Shown: positions 36,529 through 45,851, counted from the first letter of the stretch. The stretch: DNA of 47,125 bases from Oscillospiraceae bacterium (GCA_031255415.1 JAIRSO010000072.1:1-47125); one strand, 5' to 3'. Notes: a model not told the origin generated them from the letters alone. Translations and numbers: made by a program.

Positions 36529-37332
36529 TTATATCGACCTCATTATGTTCGCGAAGTGCGCGAACACTATCCCCGGCTCTTCCAGCGTCAGATCCCAGCG
36601 CTTGACCCACTCCAGCGAGTAGAAACCCTTATAACCCATCGACTCCATCAACTCGACCGCTTCCTCAAACGGAACGTCCCCGTAACCGGGCAGCGCGTAG
36701 CGCAGAGCGCCTCCGTCCATCCGCGAGTCCTTCAGATGAACATGACGGATATACCCGCCCAGATTCTCCCATGTGACGCGCGGCCTTTCGCCGTGATAAC
36801 GGTACGGGTGATGCACGTCCCACAGCGCTTGAACCGCCGGACTATCTATCTCTTCCAGCAGCCGCGCCAGTTTCTCGCTGTCCGACCATACGCCGTGGGT
36901 CTCCATCAACAGCGTTACCCCTGCCGCGCGCGCGTCCTCCCCGAACCTCTGCGCCTGTTCGCGCACAAACCCCGCGTCTACAGTCCCTACGGGCTGGGGC
37001 ACCGCAGCCGCGCCCATGATCCTTATATACGGCGCGCCCAGCGCCTTTGCCAGGCGTATATACGCCTCGACCTCTTTAGCCGTGCGCGCGGCGGCCTCGC
37101 GCTGGTGCAGCGTGCATTCGGAGGCCAGGCAGGGTATCGCCAGTCGCAGACGCTCTAGATGCGCGCGGGTGGACTGGATCGCGTCAGGCGCGAACTGCGG
37201 TATGGACGGCGCGGATATATCCTGTCCCACGCCGCGCACCTCCACGCCGTCATAACCTAGATCGCGCGCCGTCGCGGTGATATCCTGCCAGCTCCAGCGC
37301 GGGCAGCCCAGCGTCGAAAAACTTATCTTCAT
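36529..37332 (-). CDS. Sugar phosphate isomerase/epimerase (TIM barrel), copy 2
   Basis: A 267-residue xylose-isomerase-like TIM barrel starting MKISFSTLGCPRWSWQDI. GYDGVEVRGVG, LLMETHGVWSDSEKLARLLE, ALWDVHHPYRYHGERP and HVHLKDSRMDGGALRY supply the metal-binding Glu, Asp and His positions. It is distinct from the gene at 22.8 kb. AAGGGA before ATG 37332 fixes the start. It lies between ychF and apgM, 4 bases after apgM, and is probably co-transcribed with it. Confidence 0.9.
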   Translation of the reverse strand: MKISFSTLGCPRWSWQDITATARDLGYDGVEVRGVGQDISAPSIPQFAPDAIQSTRAHLERLRLAIPCLASECTLHQREAAARTAKEVEAYIRLAKALGAPYIRIMGAAAVPQPVGTVDAGFVREQAQRFGEDARAAGVTLLMETHGVWSDSEKLARLLEEIDSPAVQALWDVHHPYRYHGERPRVTWENLGGYIRHVHLKDSRMDGGALRYALPGYGDVPFEEAVELMESMGYKGFYSLEWVKRWDLTLEEPGIVFAHFANIMRSI

Positions 37333-37336
37333 ACGA

Positions 37337-38536
37337 CTATTCCCTTTCAAACAGCAGATCCATCAATACCGAACCGTCCGCTATATACCGCCCGTAACGC
37401 GTCGAGTCCTCGCTGAACGGACGCGGCCTACCGGGATCGCGGCTGTCGTACAGCGCGAACGGTACGGGCGCGCCGTCGTGCGCGCCGCTGGATAACAGCG
37501 TCAGATGGTCGCTGAGCATTAACACGCGGAAATCGGGATCGATACGCGGCATGCGCTCCAGCAGCGGCATTATAATCCTCGAGTCGAAACGCCGGATAGC
37601 CTCCGTCTTTGCTTGCGCGTCCCTCGCGTGCGCGCACTCGTCGGGAGCCTCGACATGCACGCAGCCAAAGTCCGCTCCGGCCTTGAACCCGTCCAACAGC
37701 GCGTCCAGCTTGCCTTCGTAGTTTGTGTCTATATCGCCCGTCGCGCCGGGCACGTCTGGCGCGGGCAGCCCGGACAGCCTCGCTATGCCCTTCACCAGCG
37801 GCACGGCTGATATCACCGGTCCGGATCGTCCGTATTTATCCGCGAAGTCCGGCAGCGCCATCGCGCGCCCGGCCGCCCACGGCCATATGCAGTTGGCGGC
37901 GCGTCCGCCCCTTGATATGTTCAGCGGATGCGCGCTCAGCGCGAGGTATGACGCGCGTATCAGCGCGGTCAGTTCGTCGGCGCGTCCGCCTCGCGGCAGA
38001 TGCTCCTCGATTGATCGGCCCAGTATCATATGCGGTTCGGCTAGATCGAACGGTTCGCTCCCCGCGTTCGCCAGCACGCCTATCTGCCTGAACGTCGGCG
38101 ATGGATGTATGGTGAACCCCGCGCGCCTCGCCAGCCCGGAGAACGTCTCGTCCCGCGCCAGCGCGTCCGCCAGCGCCAGCGCGTCGTCGCCCTCTATGCC
38201 GAAACCGTTATGAGAGGCCATCCTCTTATCGGACGAGATCGAACACAGATTCACGCGCAGAGCGGCTTCGCCTTCTTGTAACCCAATCCCCGCGCCGGCG
38301 GCTTCCAGCGCGGCGCGGCCTTTATAACCGCTCTTTACGTCGTTGCCGAATATGGTCAGTATGGCTGTGTCGCTGCCCGGAGCCACTCCCATGGGCACAG
38401 TGCGCGCCTGGCCCGCCATCCCTCCAGCCAGCGCCGCCATACCGGGCGGGTTCAGCGCCGCCAGCGGAGTTTTGCCGCCCAGCTCGGCGACCGGCTTATC
38501 CGCCGCGCCGTCAGGTATCAACAGAATGTATCGCAT
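37337..38536 (-). CDS. apgM: 2,3-bisphosphoglycerate-independent phosphoglycerate mutase, ApgM type
   Basis: A 399-residue member of the alkaline phosphatase superfamily, related to archaeal-type iPGM/cofactor-independent mutases. LLIPDGAADKPVAELGGKTP at the N-terminus has the metal-binding Asp, GVAPGSDTAILTIFG has the catalytic Ser55, and LMLSDHLTLLSSGAHDGAPVPF closes the metal site. Interconversion of 3- and 2-phosphoglycerate is inferred from the family; a related phosphonate or phosphopentose mutase is less likely. GGGGGA precedes ATG 38536. Divergent from metK, with promoters back to back. Confidence 0.9.
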   Translation of the reverse strand: MRYILLIPDGAADKPVAELGGKTPLAALNPPGMAALAGGMAGQARTVPMGVAPGSDTAILTIFGNDVKSGYKGRAALEAAGAGIGLQEGEAALRVNLCSISSDKRMASHNGFGIEGDDALALADALARDETFSGLARRAGFTIHPSPTFRQIGVLANAGSEPFDLAEPHMILGRSIEEHLPRGGRADELTALIRASYLALSAHPLNISRGGRAANCIWPWAAGRAMALPDFADKYGRSGPVISAVPLVKGIARLSGLPAPDVPGATGDIDTNYEGKLDALLDGFKAGADFGCVHVEAPDECAHARDAQAKTEAIRRFDSRIIMPLLERMPRIDPDFRVLMLSDHLTLLSSGAHDGAPVPFALYDSRDPGRPRPFSEDSTRYGRYIADGSVLMDLLFERE

Positions 38537-38557
38537 TGCCCGTCCCCCATTACGCGG

Positions 38558-38586
38558 ATTATATCATAATACCGGCGGCTAATCAA
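38558..38586 (-). promoter_or_regulatory. Sigma-A promoter of apgM
   Basis: Minus strand TTGATT (38586-38581), a 17-base spacer and TATAAT (38563-38558). Confidence 0.75.
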
Positions 38587-38593
38587 TTTCCGG

Positions 38594-38623
38594 TTGATCA
38601 ACGGCAAGGGTATGGCGTATAAT
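38594..38623 (+). promoter_or_regulatory. Sigma-A promoter of metK
   Basis: TTGATC (38594-38599), an 18-base spacer and TATAAT (38618-38623). Only about 20 bases of leader separate it from the GTG start, so no SAM riboswitch can be present. Confidence 0.75.
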
Positions 38624-38647
38624 CGGAAACGGATAGGAGGGATGTGT

Positions 38648-39805
38648 GTGCGCCGATACTTTACGTCGGAATCGGTGACCGAGGGGCATCCGGATAAACT
38701 ATGCGACCAGGTCGCGGACGCGGTGCTGGACGAACTGCTTAGCCAAGACCCCGGCTCGCGCGTGGCATGCGAGACATGCGCCGCGACGGGCATGCTGCTA
38801 GTGATGGGCGAGCTTACCACCAACGCCTACGCGGATGTGGAGGGTATCGCCAGGAACGTGATCCGCGAGATAGGTTATACGAACGCGTGCAACGGATTCG
38901 ACGCGGATACCTGCTGCGTGCTGACCACCCTGCACGGGCAGTCTCCCGATATCGCCAGGGGCGTTGACAGCGCGCTGGAGACGCGCGGCGAGGGAGTCAA
39001 GGAGATAGGCGCGGGCGATCAAGGGAGCGTGTTCGGCTACGCGTGCGACGATACCCCAGAGTTGATGCCGACGCCAATCACGCTTGCGCATCGCGCCGCG
39101 AAGAGGCTCGCAGCCGTGCGCAAAGACGGTTCGCTGCCCTGGCTCCGCCCCGACGGCAAGACGCAGGTCACTGTCGAGTATGACGGCGACAAGCCCTTGA
39201 GGGTGGATACGGTAGTAGTATCCGCGCAGCATGATCCCGAGGTAACCTACGAGGAGATACGCGAGCAGATCGTCAAGCGAGTAGTCCGCGAATCCATACC
39301 GTCCGGCATGCTGGACGACGATACAAAATTCATCATCAACCCGACCGGGCGCTTCGTGATAGGCGGGCCTATGGGCGACACGGGGCTGACCGGACGCAAG
39401 ATAATCGTCGATACGTATGGAGGCGCGGCGCGCCACGGCGGCGGAGCGTTCTCCGGAAAGGATCCCACCAAGGTGGATCGATCCGGGGCTTACGCCGCGC
39501 GGTATCTGGCCAAGAACGCCGTGAAGGCGGGGTTGGCGAAACGGTGCGAGATACAGATAGCCTACGCTATCGGGGTGGCGCGTCCGGTATCCATATACGT
39601 AGATACGTTCGGCACTGGCTCGATCCCCGATGAGAAGCTGGCGGTTTTATTGTCCGATAGTTTTGACCTGCGTCCCGGCGCGATTATCGAGGCGTTCGAT
39701 CTGCGGCGGCCTATATACAGGCCATTAGCGGCGTATGGGCACTTTGGGCGCGAGGATCTAGACGCGCCGTGGGAATCGCTGGCGCTGGCGGGAAGCATAC
39801 TGTAA
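38648..39805 (+). CDS. metK: S-adenosylmethionine synthetase
   Basis: A 385-residue SAM synthetase making S-adenosylmethionine from methionine and ATP. The ATP-binding [21 protein letters not shown] is near the N-terminus, [16 protein letters not shown] follows, and the flexible loop and [19 protein letters not shown] are present. GTG 38648 is preferred: AGGAGG at 38635-38640 is 7 bases upstream, whereas ATG 38642 is only 1 base away from it. recD2 starts 3 bases after the metK stop, so they form an operon. Confidence 0.96.
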   Translation: MRRYFTSESVTEGHPDKLCDQVADAVLDELLSQDPGSRVACETCAATGMLLVMGELTTNAYADVEGIARNVIREIGYTNACNGFDADTCCVLTTLHGQSPDIARGVDSALETRGEGVKEIGAGDQGSVFGYACDDTPELMPTPITLAHRAAKRLAAVRKDGSLPWLRPDGKTQVTVEYDGDKPLRVDTVVVSAQHDPEVTYEEIREQIVKRVVRESIPSGMLDDDTKFIINPTGRFVIGGPMGDTGLTGRKIIVDTYGGAARHGGGAFSGKDPTKVDRSGAYAARYLAKNAVKAGLAKRCEIQIAYAIGVARPVSIYVDTFGTGSIPDEKLAVLLSDSFDLRPGAIIEAFDLRRPIYRPLAAYGHFGREDLDAPWESLALAGSIL

Positions 39806-39807
39806 TC

Positions 39808-42039
39808 ATGGAAACGTTAAAGGCGCGGGTGGATGAGATCGTGTTCCGAAACCCTGATAACGGGTTTACGGTCTTGTCCATCCGCCCCGACCGTTTGGAC
39901 GGTTCGCCAGGTTCCGCAAGAGAGAGGATCAGCGCGGTGGGTTCGCTGCCCGCGCTGACGGCTGGAGAGTCGATCACGTTTACCGGGGAGTGGCAGGAAC
40001 ACGCGCAGTACGGTAAACAGTTTAGGGTAACGTCCTGCGAGTGGAATAAGCCAGAGACCACGGACGCGATGGAAAGAACGCTGGCCTCCGGTTGGATTAA
40101 AGGGGTAGGGCCAAGGACGGCTAAGCAGATAGTGGACGCTTTCGGGATGGACGCGATGGAAGTGCTGCGGTTCGCGCCAGAGAAATTGACGCGGCTGCCC
40201 GGTATGGGTAAGAAGCGGGCAAGATTGATAGCGGAGTCGTTCCATGAGCAGAACGATATGCGCGAGGCGATGGTGTTTCTGCAAGGGTTCGGAATAGCGC
40301 CAAAGTTATCGATGCGGATCTTTAAGATATATGGGGAGAAGTCGGCGTCGGTTATCAGGCAGAATCCGTATAGGCTGATAGAGGATGTGCAAGGGGTAGG
40401 GTTTAAGACGGCGGACGCGATAGCCGCGTCGATAGGGTTGGCTAGTGAATCGTCGTTTAGGATAGGCGCGGGGGTGATTCATACGTTAAGGGCAGCCGCG
40501 TCGTCAGAAGGACATTGTTATCTGCCTATAGAGGAAATGAAAGAGCGGGCGGGCGAGTTGTTAGGGGTTGGAGAGGAATTGATAGGGAGGACTGTGGAGG
40601 AGTTGACAATAGAGAAAAGGATTGTGCAAAAGGAGCTTGAAGGAGGGAAGGCGGTGTACCTGCAAGGGTTTTTCGAAGCGGAGGAGGAGGTGGCGCAGAG
40701 GCTGGAGGGGTTGAGGGATGCGAAGCCAAGGTTTGTGATAGAGGATGACAAGGTGAGGGAACATCAGATAGAGATGTTCGAAAGTAGGATGAACACGTCG
40801 CTGGATAGCACGCAAAGAGAGGCGGCATTGTCAGCAATGCGGTTCGGGGTGTGTATAGTAACAGGAGGGCCGGGGACGGGGAAGACGACGATAATACGTT
40901 GCATATTGGATCAGATAGCGAAAGAGGGGAGCTTTGCGTTAGCCGCGCCGACAGGGAGAGCCGCGAAGAGGATGACAGAGGCGACAGGAAGAGAGGCAAA
41001 GACAATACATAGGTTGTTAGAGTACGGGGGGGATGGGGAGAACGAGAAGATGGCGTTCGCAAGGGATGAGAAGAATCCGTTGGATGTGGCAACATTAATA
41101 GTAGACGAAACGTCGATGGTGGATCTCTTTTTAGCAAGGGCATTGTTAAGGGCGGTTAAGCCAGGGACAAGGCTGGTGCTAGTAGGGGATGCGGATCAGT
41201 TGCCGCCAGTAGGGCCAGGGAATGTGTTAAGGGATATGCTAGAGAGTGGGGCGTTCAAGGTAACGAGGCTGGAGCATGTGTATAGGCAAAGCAAGTATAG
41301 CATGATAGCAGAGAATGCAAGGGATATAAATAAAGGGAAAATGCCAAGGGTGAACGAGAGGTTATCAGATTTCTTTCTGGAAAGGCAGGAGAATGCGGCG
41401 GCAGCAGCAGAGACGCTGGTAGATTTGCACGCGAGAAGGCTGCCAAAGTTTTTGAGCATAGATGGGGATTCAACTAGAAGTATACAGGTTTTGAGTCCGA
41501 TGAAGAAGGGTGATTGCGGTGTGTGGGCGCTTAATAAGTTGTTGCAAGAGAAGTTGAACCCGAAGGCGGATGAGAGGAAGGAGTTGGCAAGGGGGGATAC
41601 CGTGTTCAGGGAAGGCGATAAGGTTATGCAGATAAGGAATAATTATCAGCTGGAATGGGAGAAGGAAGGTGAGGAAGGACAAGGGGTTTTCAACGGGGAT
41701 ATGGGGTTTATAGAAGAGTTGGACGAGGAGGAGCGGTCACTGAAAGTGAGGTTCGACGACGAAAGGATTGTGGAGTACGAAGCGGCACAGTTGGAGGATC
41801 TGGAGTTAGGGTATTGTATATCCGTGCATAAGAGCCAAGGGAGTGAGTTTCCAACAGTGCTGATGCCAGTGGTAGGTGGACCGCCAATGCTGCTGACGAG
41901 GAATCTGTTATATACCGCCGTGACAAGGGCGAAGCGGCTTGTGGTGCTGATAGGCAAGGAAAGCGCGCTGGAAGCGATGGTAAAGAACTATCGCATAGAG
42001 CGAAGATACAGTACGCTGGCTCAAAGACTCGCTAACTAG
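39808..42039 (+). CDS. recD2: ATP-dependent RecD-like DNA helicase RecD2
   Basis: A 743-residue 5'-3' superfamily 1 helicase of the RecD2 type, which acts in DNA repair without RecBC. The N-terminal OB/HhH region has VDEIVFRNPDNGFTVLSI and KGVGPRTAKQIVDAFG helix-hairpin-helix repeats. Walker A is GPGTGKT (354-360), motif II VDETSMVDLFLA and motif V/VI LGYCISVHKSQGSEFP with YTAVTRAKRLVVLIG. Codon use shifts along the gene: the first 400 bases are ordinary, then third positions become almost all purine (Arg AGG/AGA, Ile ATA, Gly GGG/GGA, Leu TTG/TTA). Immediately downstream is the complete repeat element. The protein itself appears intact. Confidence 0.95.
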   Translation: METLKARVDEIVFRNPDNGFTVLSIRPDRLDGSPGSARERISAVGSLPALTAGESITFTGEWQEHAQYGKQFRVTSCEWNKPETTDAMERTLASGWIKGVGPRTAKQIVDAFGMDAMEVLRFAPEKLTRLPGMGKKRARLIAESFHEQNDMREAMVFLQGFGIAPKLSMRIFKIYGEKSASVIRQNPYRLIEDVQGVGFKTADAIAASIGLASESSFRIGAGVIHTLRAAASSEGHCYLPIEEMKERAGELLGVGEELIGRTVEELTIEKRIVQKELEGGKAVYLQGFFEAEEEVAQRLEGLRDAKPRFVIEDDKVREHQIEMFESRMNTSLDSTQREAALSAMRFGVCIVTGGPGTGKTTIIRCILDQIAKEGSFALAAPTGRAAKRMTEATGREAKTIHRLLEYGGDGENEKMAFARDEKNPLDVATLIVDETSMVDLFLARALLRAVKPGTRLVLVGDADQLPPVGPGNVLRDMLESGAFKVTRLEHVYRQSKYSMIAENARDINKGKMPRVNERLSDFFLERQENAAAAAETLVDLHARRLPKFLSIDGDSTRSIQVLSPMKKGDCGVWALNKLLQEKLNPKADERKELARGDTVFREGDKVMQIRNNYQLEWEKEGEEGQGVFNGDMGFIEELDEEERSLKVRFDDERIVEYEAAQLEDLELGYCISVHKSQGSEFPTVLMPVVGGPPMLLTRNLLYTAVTRAKRLVVLIGKESALEAMVKNYRIERRYSTLAQRLAN

Positions 42040-42041
42040 GA

Positions 42042-42427
42042 GGCAAAAGAATCAGAGCGGCAAGATGGTCCAGCGGCACGCTGGTCAGGGGGTCAAGGGG
42101 GGCGGACAGCCCCCGTGCGGGGGCTGGGGCCGCGCCCCCGCGCGGCCTGCGGCGGGCAACCGCGGGCGCCTCCCCCCCCGTGGGGGGGGGGGGCCCCCCC
42201 CCCCCCGTCCCCCGTCCGTACCCACCGTCAACCCAGAGCCCCGAAGGGGCAAAGTAACTAATGTTTTTCTGCCGCTTGCGCGGTTTACGCGGGGTTTACG
42301 TGGAGTTTGCGCGGGGCGGAGGCGCTGGGGCTCTGCCCCGCACCCCGCAAGGGGGCTTCAGCCCCCTTTGATCCCCTGACCAGCGTGCCGCTGGACCCAT
42401 GTGCCGCTCTGATTCTTTTGCCTTCGA
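42042..42427. repeat. GC-rich repeat element, complete copy with inverted termini
   Basis: A roughly 385-base non-coding element between the convergent recD2 and lactonase genes. The left end (42042-42103) and right end (42362-42427) are inverted repeats of about 60 bases, identical over two blocks: GACCAGCGTGCCGCTGGACC and the 21-base stretch ending TGATTCTTTTGCC. Each end holds a CCAGCG-TGC-CGCTGG palindrome. Between them are G/C hairpins and G12C13 (42182-42206) preceded by C8. No transposase or other gene is seen. The right half matches copy 1 at the start of the window. Confidence 0.92.
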
Positions 42428-42473
42428 GTTATGTTGTATACAAGCTGGTGTTCCCGCCGTTCCGGCTCAAGGT

Positions 42474-43499
42474 TCACGGTACGAAGCAGACGCATGTTGG
42501 CGAGGGTACGCCTAGCCTACTTACAAACGCCAATCCGCTGTCCTTCACTTGAAAGATTGTCAACTCGTTGGAGTGTTCACATGCTACTACTACAAACCTA
42601 CCGTCCGGCGTAAACGCGGCGTCTCTCGGCCAATCGCCTTTTGCGTCCACTATCTCAGCCTGTTCCAACCTCCCACCCTTAATCTTCGCCAACGCTACAC
42701 TCTGTTCTCCCCTAACAGCCCCTAGCGCCATCGTCTTATCTTTTGATACCTTCAACGCGCTTGCTGTATTCTTTATCTCCCCCGCCTTCCTTGCAAACAT
42801 CACCCTTTGCGCGAGCACCGCATCCTTTCCATACCCTTCATACACCAGCACTTCGCACGACATCTCACCTATAACTGCCCACGCCTTATCATTAATTTCT
42901 GCCATATGCCTTGGTCCTGTCCCTGCTGGCGTACTCACCGCCACCCCTGGCAGACTTACTTTACCATCCTTTCTTGGATAAAACCAAACCTTATCCGTCC
43001 CTAAATCGCACACTGCTAAATACCCTCCCCCGCTCCACTCTAACCCTACTGGCACGGCGCAGTGCGCGTGTGACGACTCCTGCCTTGCTTTATTCACACT
43101 TTCCCCATAGTGCGCAATCCATTGCCCTTCCCCTAACCCCCCACCTTCCGTTAACCTATATATCCCCGCCTCACCTGACCCATAATTCGCTGTATACACA
43201 TTATCATCGTCTAACGCTGCATAGCATGTCGCTACCCCTCCTCCTGACCGCTCGCTTTGCTTAACCAACCCTCCATCCTGCTCTATGCTATACAACGCAA
43301 CCCTTGCCCCCCCTTTACTTGGAGGACTCTCATACACTGCTACCAACCTCTCCCCCCGCACAGCCAGATACGACGGATCCCTTGCCTCATACGTCCCTAC
43401 TATCCTTGCCTTGCCAGTCCCATCCACCTCTACATGATAGATCCCCTTACTACCCGCGCCCGTATACGTTCCTATATACGCATAATAGTTACTTCTCAT
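42474..43499 (-). CDS. Lactonase family seven-bladed beta-propeller protein
   Basis: A 341-residue propeller of the 6-phosphogluconolactonase/PF10282 type. It opens YYAYIGTYTGAGSKGIYHVE; later blades show NVYTANYGSGEAGIYRL, GTGPRHMAEINDKAWAVIGE and DAAFTPDGRFVVVACEHSN. The cytoplasmic substrate is uncertain; 6-phosphogluconolactone is one option for the family. Its ATG overlaps the L,D-transpeptidase stop by 4 bp, so it is translationally coupled to that gene. The coding strand is extremely purine-rich (5 G against 27 C on the + strand in row 42661-42720), part of the skew around the element. Confidence 0.88.
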   Translation of the reverse strand: MRSNYYAYIGTYTGAGSKGIYHVEVDGTGKARIVGTYEARDPSYLAVRGERLVAVYESPPSKGGARVALYSIEQDGGLVKQSERSGGGVATCYAALDDDNVYTANYGSGEAGIYRLTEGGGLGEGQWIAHYGESVNKARQESSHAHCAVPVGLEWSGGGYLAVCDLGTDKVWFYPRKDGKVSLPGVAVSTPAGTGPRHMAEINDKAWAVIGEMSCEVLVYEGYGKDAVLAQRVMFARKAGEIKNTASALKVSKDKTMALGAVRGEQSVALAKIKGGRLEQAEIVDAKGDWPRDAAFTPDGRFVVVACEHSNELTIFQVKDSGLAFVSRLGVPSPTCVCFVP

Positions 43500-44731
43500 T
43501 CTATCACCTCAAACTCTATCACTCCGCCTATCTCGTCCGACACTACTACCGACTCCACCTCAGCCACCCCTACCTTTTCGCTATCCGCTGCCGCCTCCAC
43601 CTGCCCGTGCCCCCTATAACCTTGCATTGCCTCTACCTGCTCTCTTGTATACCCCTCTCTTTCGTTAACCTGGTCTATCCTTTGCGGCGATACTGGCGGT
43701 CCGCACGCTTCGCATGCCGCCAGCTTGCTGTATGTCTCATCCCTTAACTGCTCGTATCTTATTACCCCTTCTAGCGGCAAATACTGATTCCTTACGCTGG
43801 GGCATCTTTCATCAGCGTGATAATACCTGCCCCCGTTTGGATTATAGTACAGCATCATATCTGGATCGGGATAATACATTGGCCTTCCATCGTCATCCCA
43901 TACAATCAGCTTGGTATTCAGCTTCAGATTATCCCATAACCATTGCATGTTGATACCATCGGACGTCTTCACCCTCTGCGTGCGTATACACCCGTGGCTG
44001 GCTCTTTGACCCAGATACGGCTCCGTCGTGGAATAATCCTTCGTCCCATCCTCCGCTACCAACGACGGCACCAAATGAAGCAGATCCCCCCCATTAAACC
44101 TCAATGCCAACTCGCACCACAGATTATCCGCCCAGAACCCACCCGTCCAACTCACTATCAGATATTCTCCCGCCGCTGTCTCCTGATGCGGCTTCGCGCT
44201 TGTCGGCAACCCTGTCGATATCTTTAGGGTTGACAATAACCTCCCATCCGTATACAAATACAGCCTTTGCGATTGCTTATCCACAACTATACCGTACAAC
44301 TCGGACGGCTTCACCTTCTTCAACAGCGACGCGCGCACCCACCCTTGAATCAAATCGTCGGTCATGTCGTAACCTTCTACGTACGCCCACTCCCCCGATA
44401 TCTCCAGTACGTGCACCGACACTGACGATCCATACAGGAACCCCTCGTACTGCCCCTTCTTTACCCGCTCCCCGTTGGGCATGTCTAGCAGGTACACGGG
44501 CGATTGCGCGCCCGCGTCCAGCACGGTCACTTCCCGGGTTAGATACCGCCATACTCGTTCTGGATCGGTTAGATCGAACGACTCGCGATCGTTCCACCAA
44601 CTATCCCCATCGTCCATGAACTTGCTATAATCCAGCACTGTGGAAGCCTCTACCCGCAAGCCGGACAGAAGGCCCGACGTTACGAGACAGCACAACGCCA
44701 TAATGATCAATCGCCGCGTTATCCTTCGCAA
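43496..44731 (-). CDS. Secreted L,D-transpeptidase (YkuD domain)
   Basis: A 411-residue secreted or membrane-anchored protein. A signal-anchor (about 8-28) is followed by an SH3-like region (about 75-140) and a YkuD domain with IVVDKQSQRLYLYTDGRLL, STGLPTSAKPHQETAAGEY and the catalytic S-H-G-C-I-R (245-250, nucleophile Cys248). L,D-transpeptidases make 3-3 cross-links in peptidoglycan or attach proteins to it. A C-terminal CEACGPP cysteine motif and an acidic tail follow. It forms an operon with the lactonase gene. Confidence 0.92.
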   Translation of the reverse strand: MRRITRRLIIMALCCLVTSGLLSGLRVEASTVLDYSKFMDDGDSWWNDRESFDLTDPERVWRYLTREVTVLDAGAQSPVYLLDMPNGERVKKGQYEGFLYGSSVSVHVLEISGEWAYVEGYDMTDDLIQGWVRASLLKKVKPSELYGIVVDKQSQRLYLYTDGRLLSTLKISTGLPTSAKPHQETAAGEYLIVSWTGGFWADNLWCELALRFNGGDLLHLVPSLVAEDGTKDYSTTEPYLGQRASHGCIRTQRVKTSDGINMQWLWDNLKLNTKLIVWDDDGRPMYYPDPDMMLYYNPNGGRYYHADERCPSVRNQYLPLEGVIRYEQLRDETYSKLAACEACGPPVSPQRIDQVNEREGYTREQVEAMQGYRGHGQVEAAADSEKVGVAEVESVVVSDEIGGVIEFEVIE

Positions 44732-44770
44732 AGTGGGCCCACCTGCCTTTCCTTACTCATAACCTACACC

Positions 44771-45751
44771 TTACGCAAACGTTACCTGTCTGCCCTCGCG
44801 ATGCGCCTGATAAGCATACTGCATCAATTCGGACAACTGCCGCGCCTCATCCAGCCCGAACCTTACCGCTGCTCCATCCTTCACCGACGCGATGAACTGA
44901 TCCAGCGGCGAGGGCAGCGCTTCTGGCAAATCCTGCTGATGGAACTGCTTACCTTCATCGTCGTACTTTTTCGACTTGATCCGCAGCTTATCGTCCTCAA
45001 TGATCGCCACGCCTTCCGTCCCATACGCCTCTACTAGATACGGAGCCATCGGCGAAACCAGACTCGTCTCTGACACGCCTATCGCGCCGTTCTCGAACTC
45101 TATCGTTGATACGGCGTTATCGTCCACGTTTCGCCTGGTGATCGTGTTGAACATGCTCTGTATCCGTACAGGCTTGCCCAAATACCAGCGCAGCAGATAC
45201 ATCGGATGCGCGCCTAGATCCATCATCGCGCCGCCGCCCGCCGTCTCTGGATCGTACCAATAACCGGGCAGCCATTCAGCCAGCGCGCCATTGTGAGCGT
45301 TCCGCACGCGCATCAGCGTTAACCGCCCCAACGCGCCGCTGTCGATAGCCTTTTTCAGCGCGAGATGCACGGGCATGCACCGATGCGGATACGAAATGGT
45401 AAACACCGCGCCGCTTTTTTTCACGGCCTCGGCGACGCGGTCGCAGTCCTTGACCGTGAATGCGAGAACCTTCTCGGTGAATATGTGTTTGCCCGCCTGC
45501 GCGGCGCGAAGCATAATGTCGGGATGCATATTCGTCGGAGAGCAGACGATTATCGCGTCCAGATCCTCTTTTTCCAGCAGTTCGTGCAGAGTCGGCTCAA
45601 ATATCGCGCCCAGTTCCTGCGCCCACGGCAGTCCCCGCGCGGGATCCTCGTCCCACACGTACTTGATATTAACGTCGGGCAGACCTTTCAGGTGTTTTGC
45701 GTATCCCTCCGCGTGCACGTGCCATTTGCTAATCATCGCGACCTTAATCAT
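44771..45751 (-). CDS. Gfo/Idh/MocA family oxidoreductase
   Basis: A 326-residue NAD(P)-dependent sugar dehydrogenase-like protein. The Rossmann N-domain has MIKVAMISKWHVHAEGYAKH, DLDAIIVCSPTNMHPDIMLR and GKHIFTEKVLAFTVKD, with EK the usual catalytic Lys position. The C-domain contains GGGAMMDLGAHPMYLLRWY. Substrates in this family are sugars, inositols or sugar acids; none can be fixed here. ATG 45751 with GGAGG is preferred to the 24-residue upstream extension. It is followed by the L,D-transpeptidase gene after 39 bases. Confidence 0.9.
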   Translation of the reverse strand: MIKVAMISKWHVHAEGYAKHLKGLPDVNIKYVWDEDPARGLPWAQELGAIFEPTLHELLEKEDLDAIIVCSPTNMHPDIMLRAAQAGKHIFTEKVLAFTVKDCDRVAEAVKKSGAVFTISYPHRCMPVHLALKKAIDSGALGRLTLMRVRNAHNGALAEWLPGYWYDPETAGGGAMMDLGAHPMYLLRWYLGKPVRIQSMFNTITRRNVDDNAVSTIEFENGAIGVSETSLVSPMAPYLVEAYGTEGVAIIEDDKLRIKSKKYDDEGKQFHQQDLPEALPSPLDQFIASVKDGAAVRFGLDEARQLSELMQYAYQAHREGRQVTFA

Positions 45752-45851
45752 AGACCGCTCCTCCTTATTGCAAGGCATGTCGAAACACGCCGCTTGCCTT
45801 ATTAAGCAACAGCATTGTAACACATTTCTCGCGTGTATGCCAGATAAAAAA

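Noticed and set aside
36178-37158. 326-residue open frame on + opposite ychF and the isomerase-like gene
   Set aside because: Antisense shadow, His/Arg/Gln-rich, crossing a gene boundary.
38600-38647. SAM riboswitch ahead of metK
   Set aside because: The leader is only about 20 bases and contains no S-box motif.
42042-42427. Insertion sequence with transposase
   Set aside because: The element is only about 385 bp and contains no open frame with a transposase motif.
40500-43500. Skew explained by horizontal transfer of recD2 and the lactonase
   Set aside because: The composition is graded within recD2 and leuS, changes sign at the element, and the proteins look native; a transferred block would be uniform with sharp borders.
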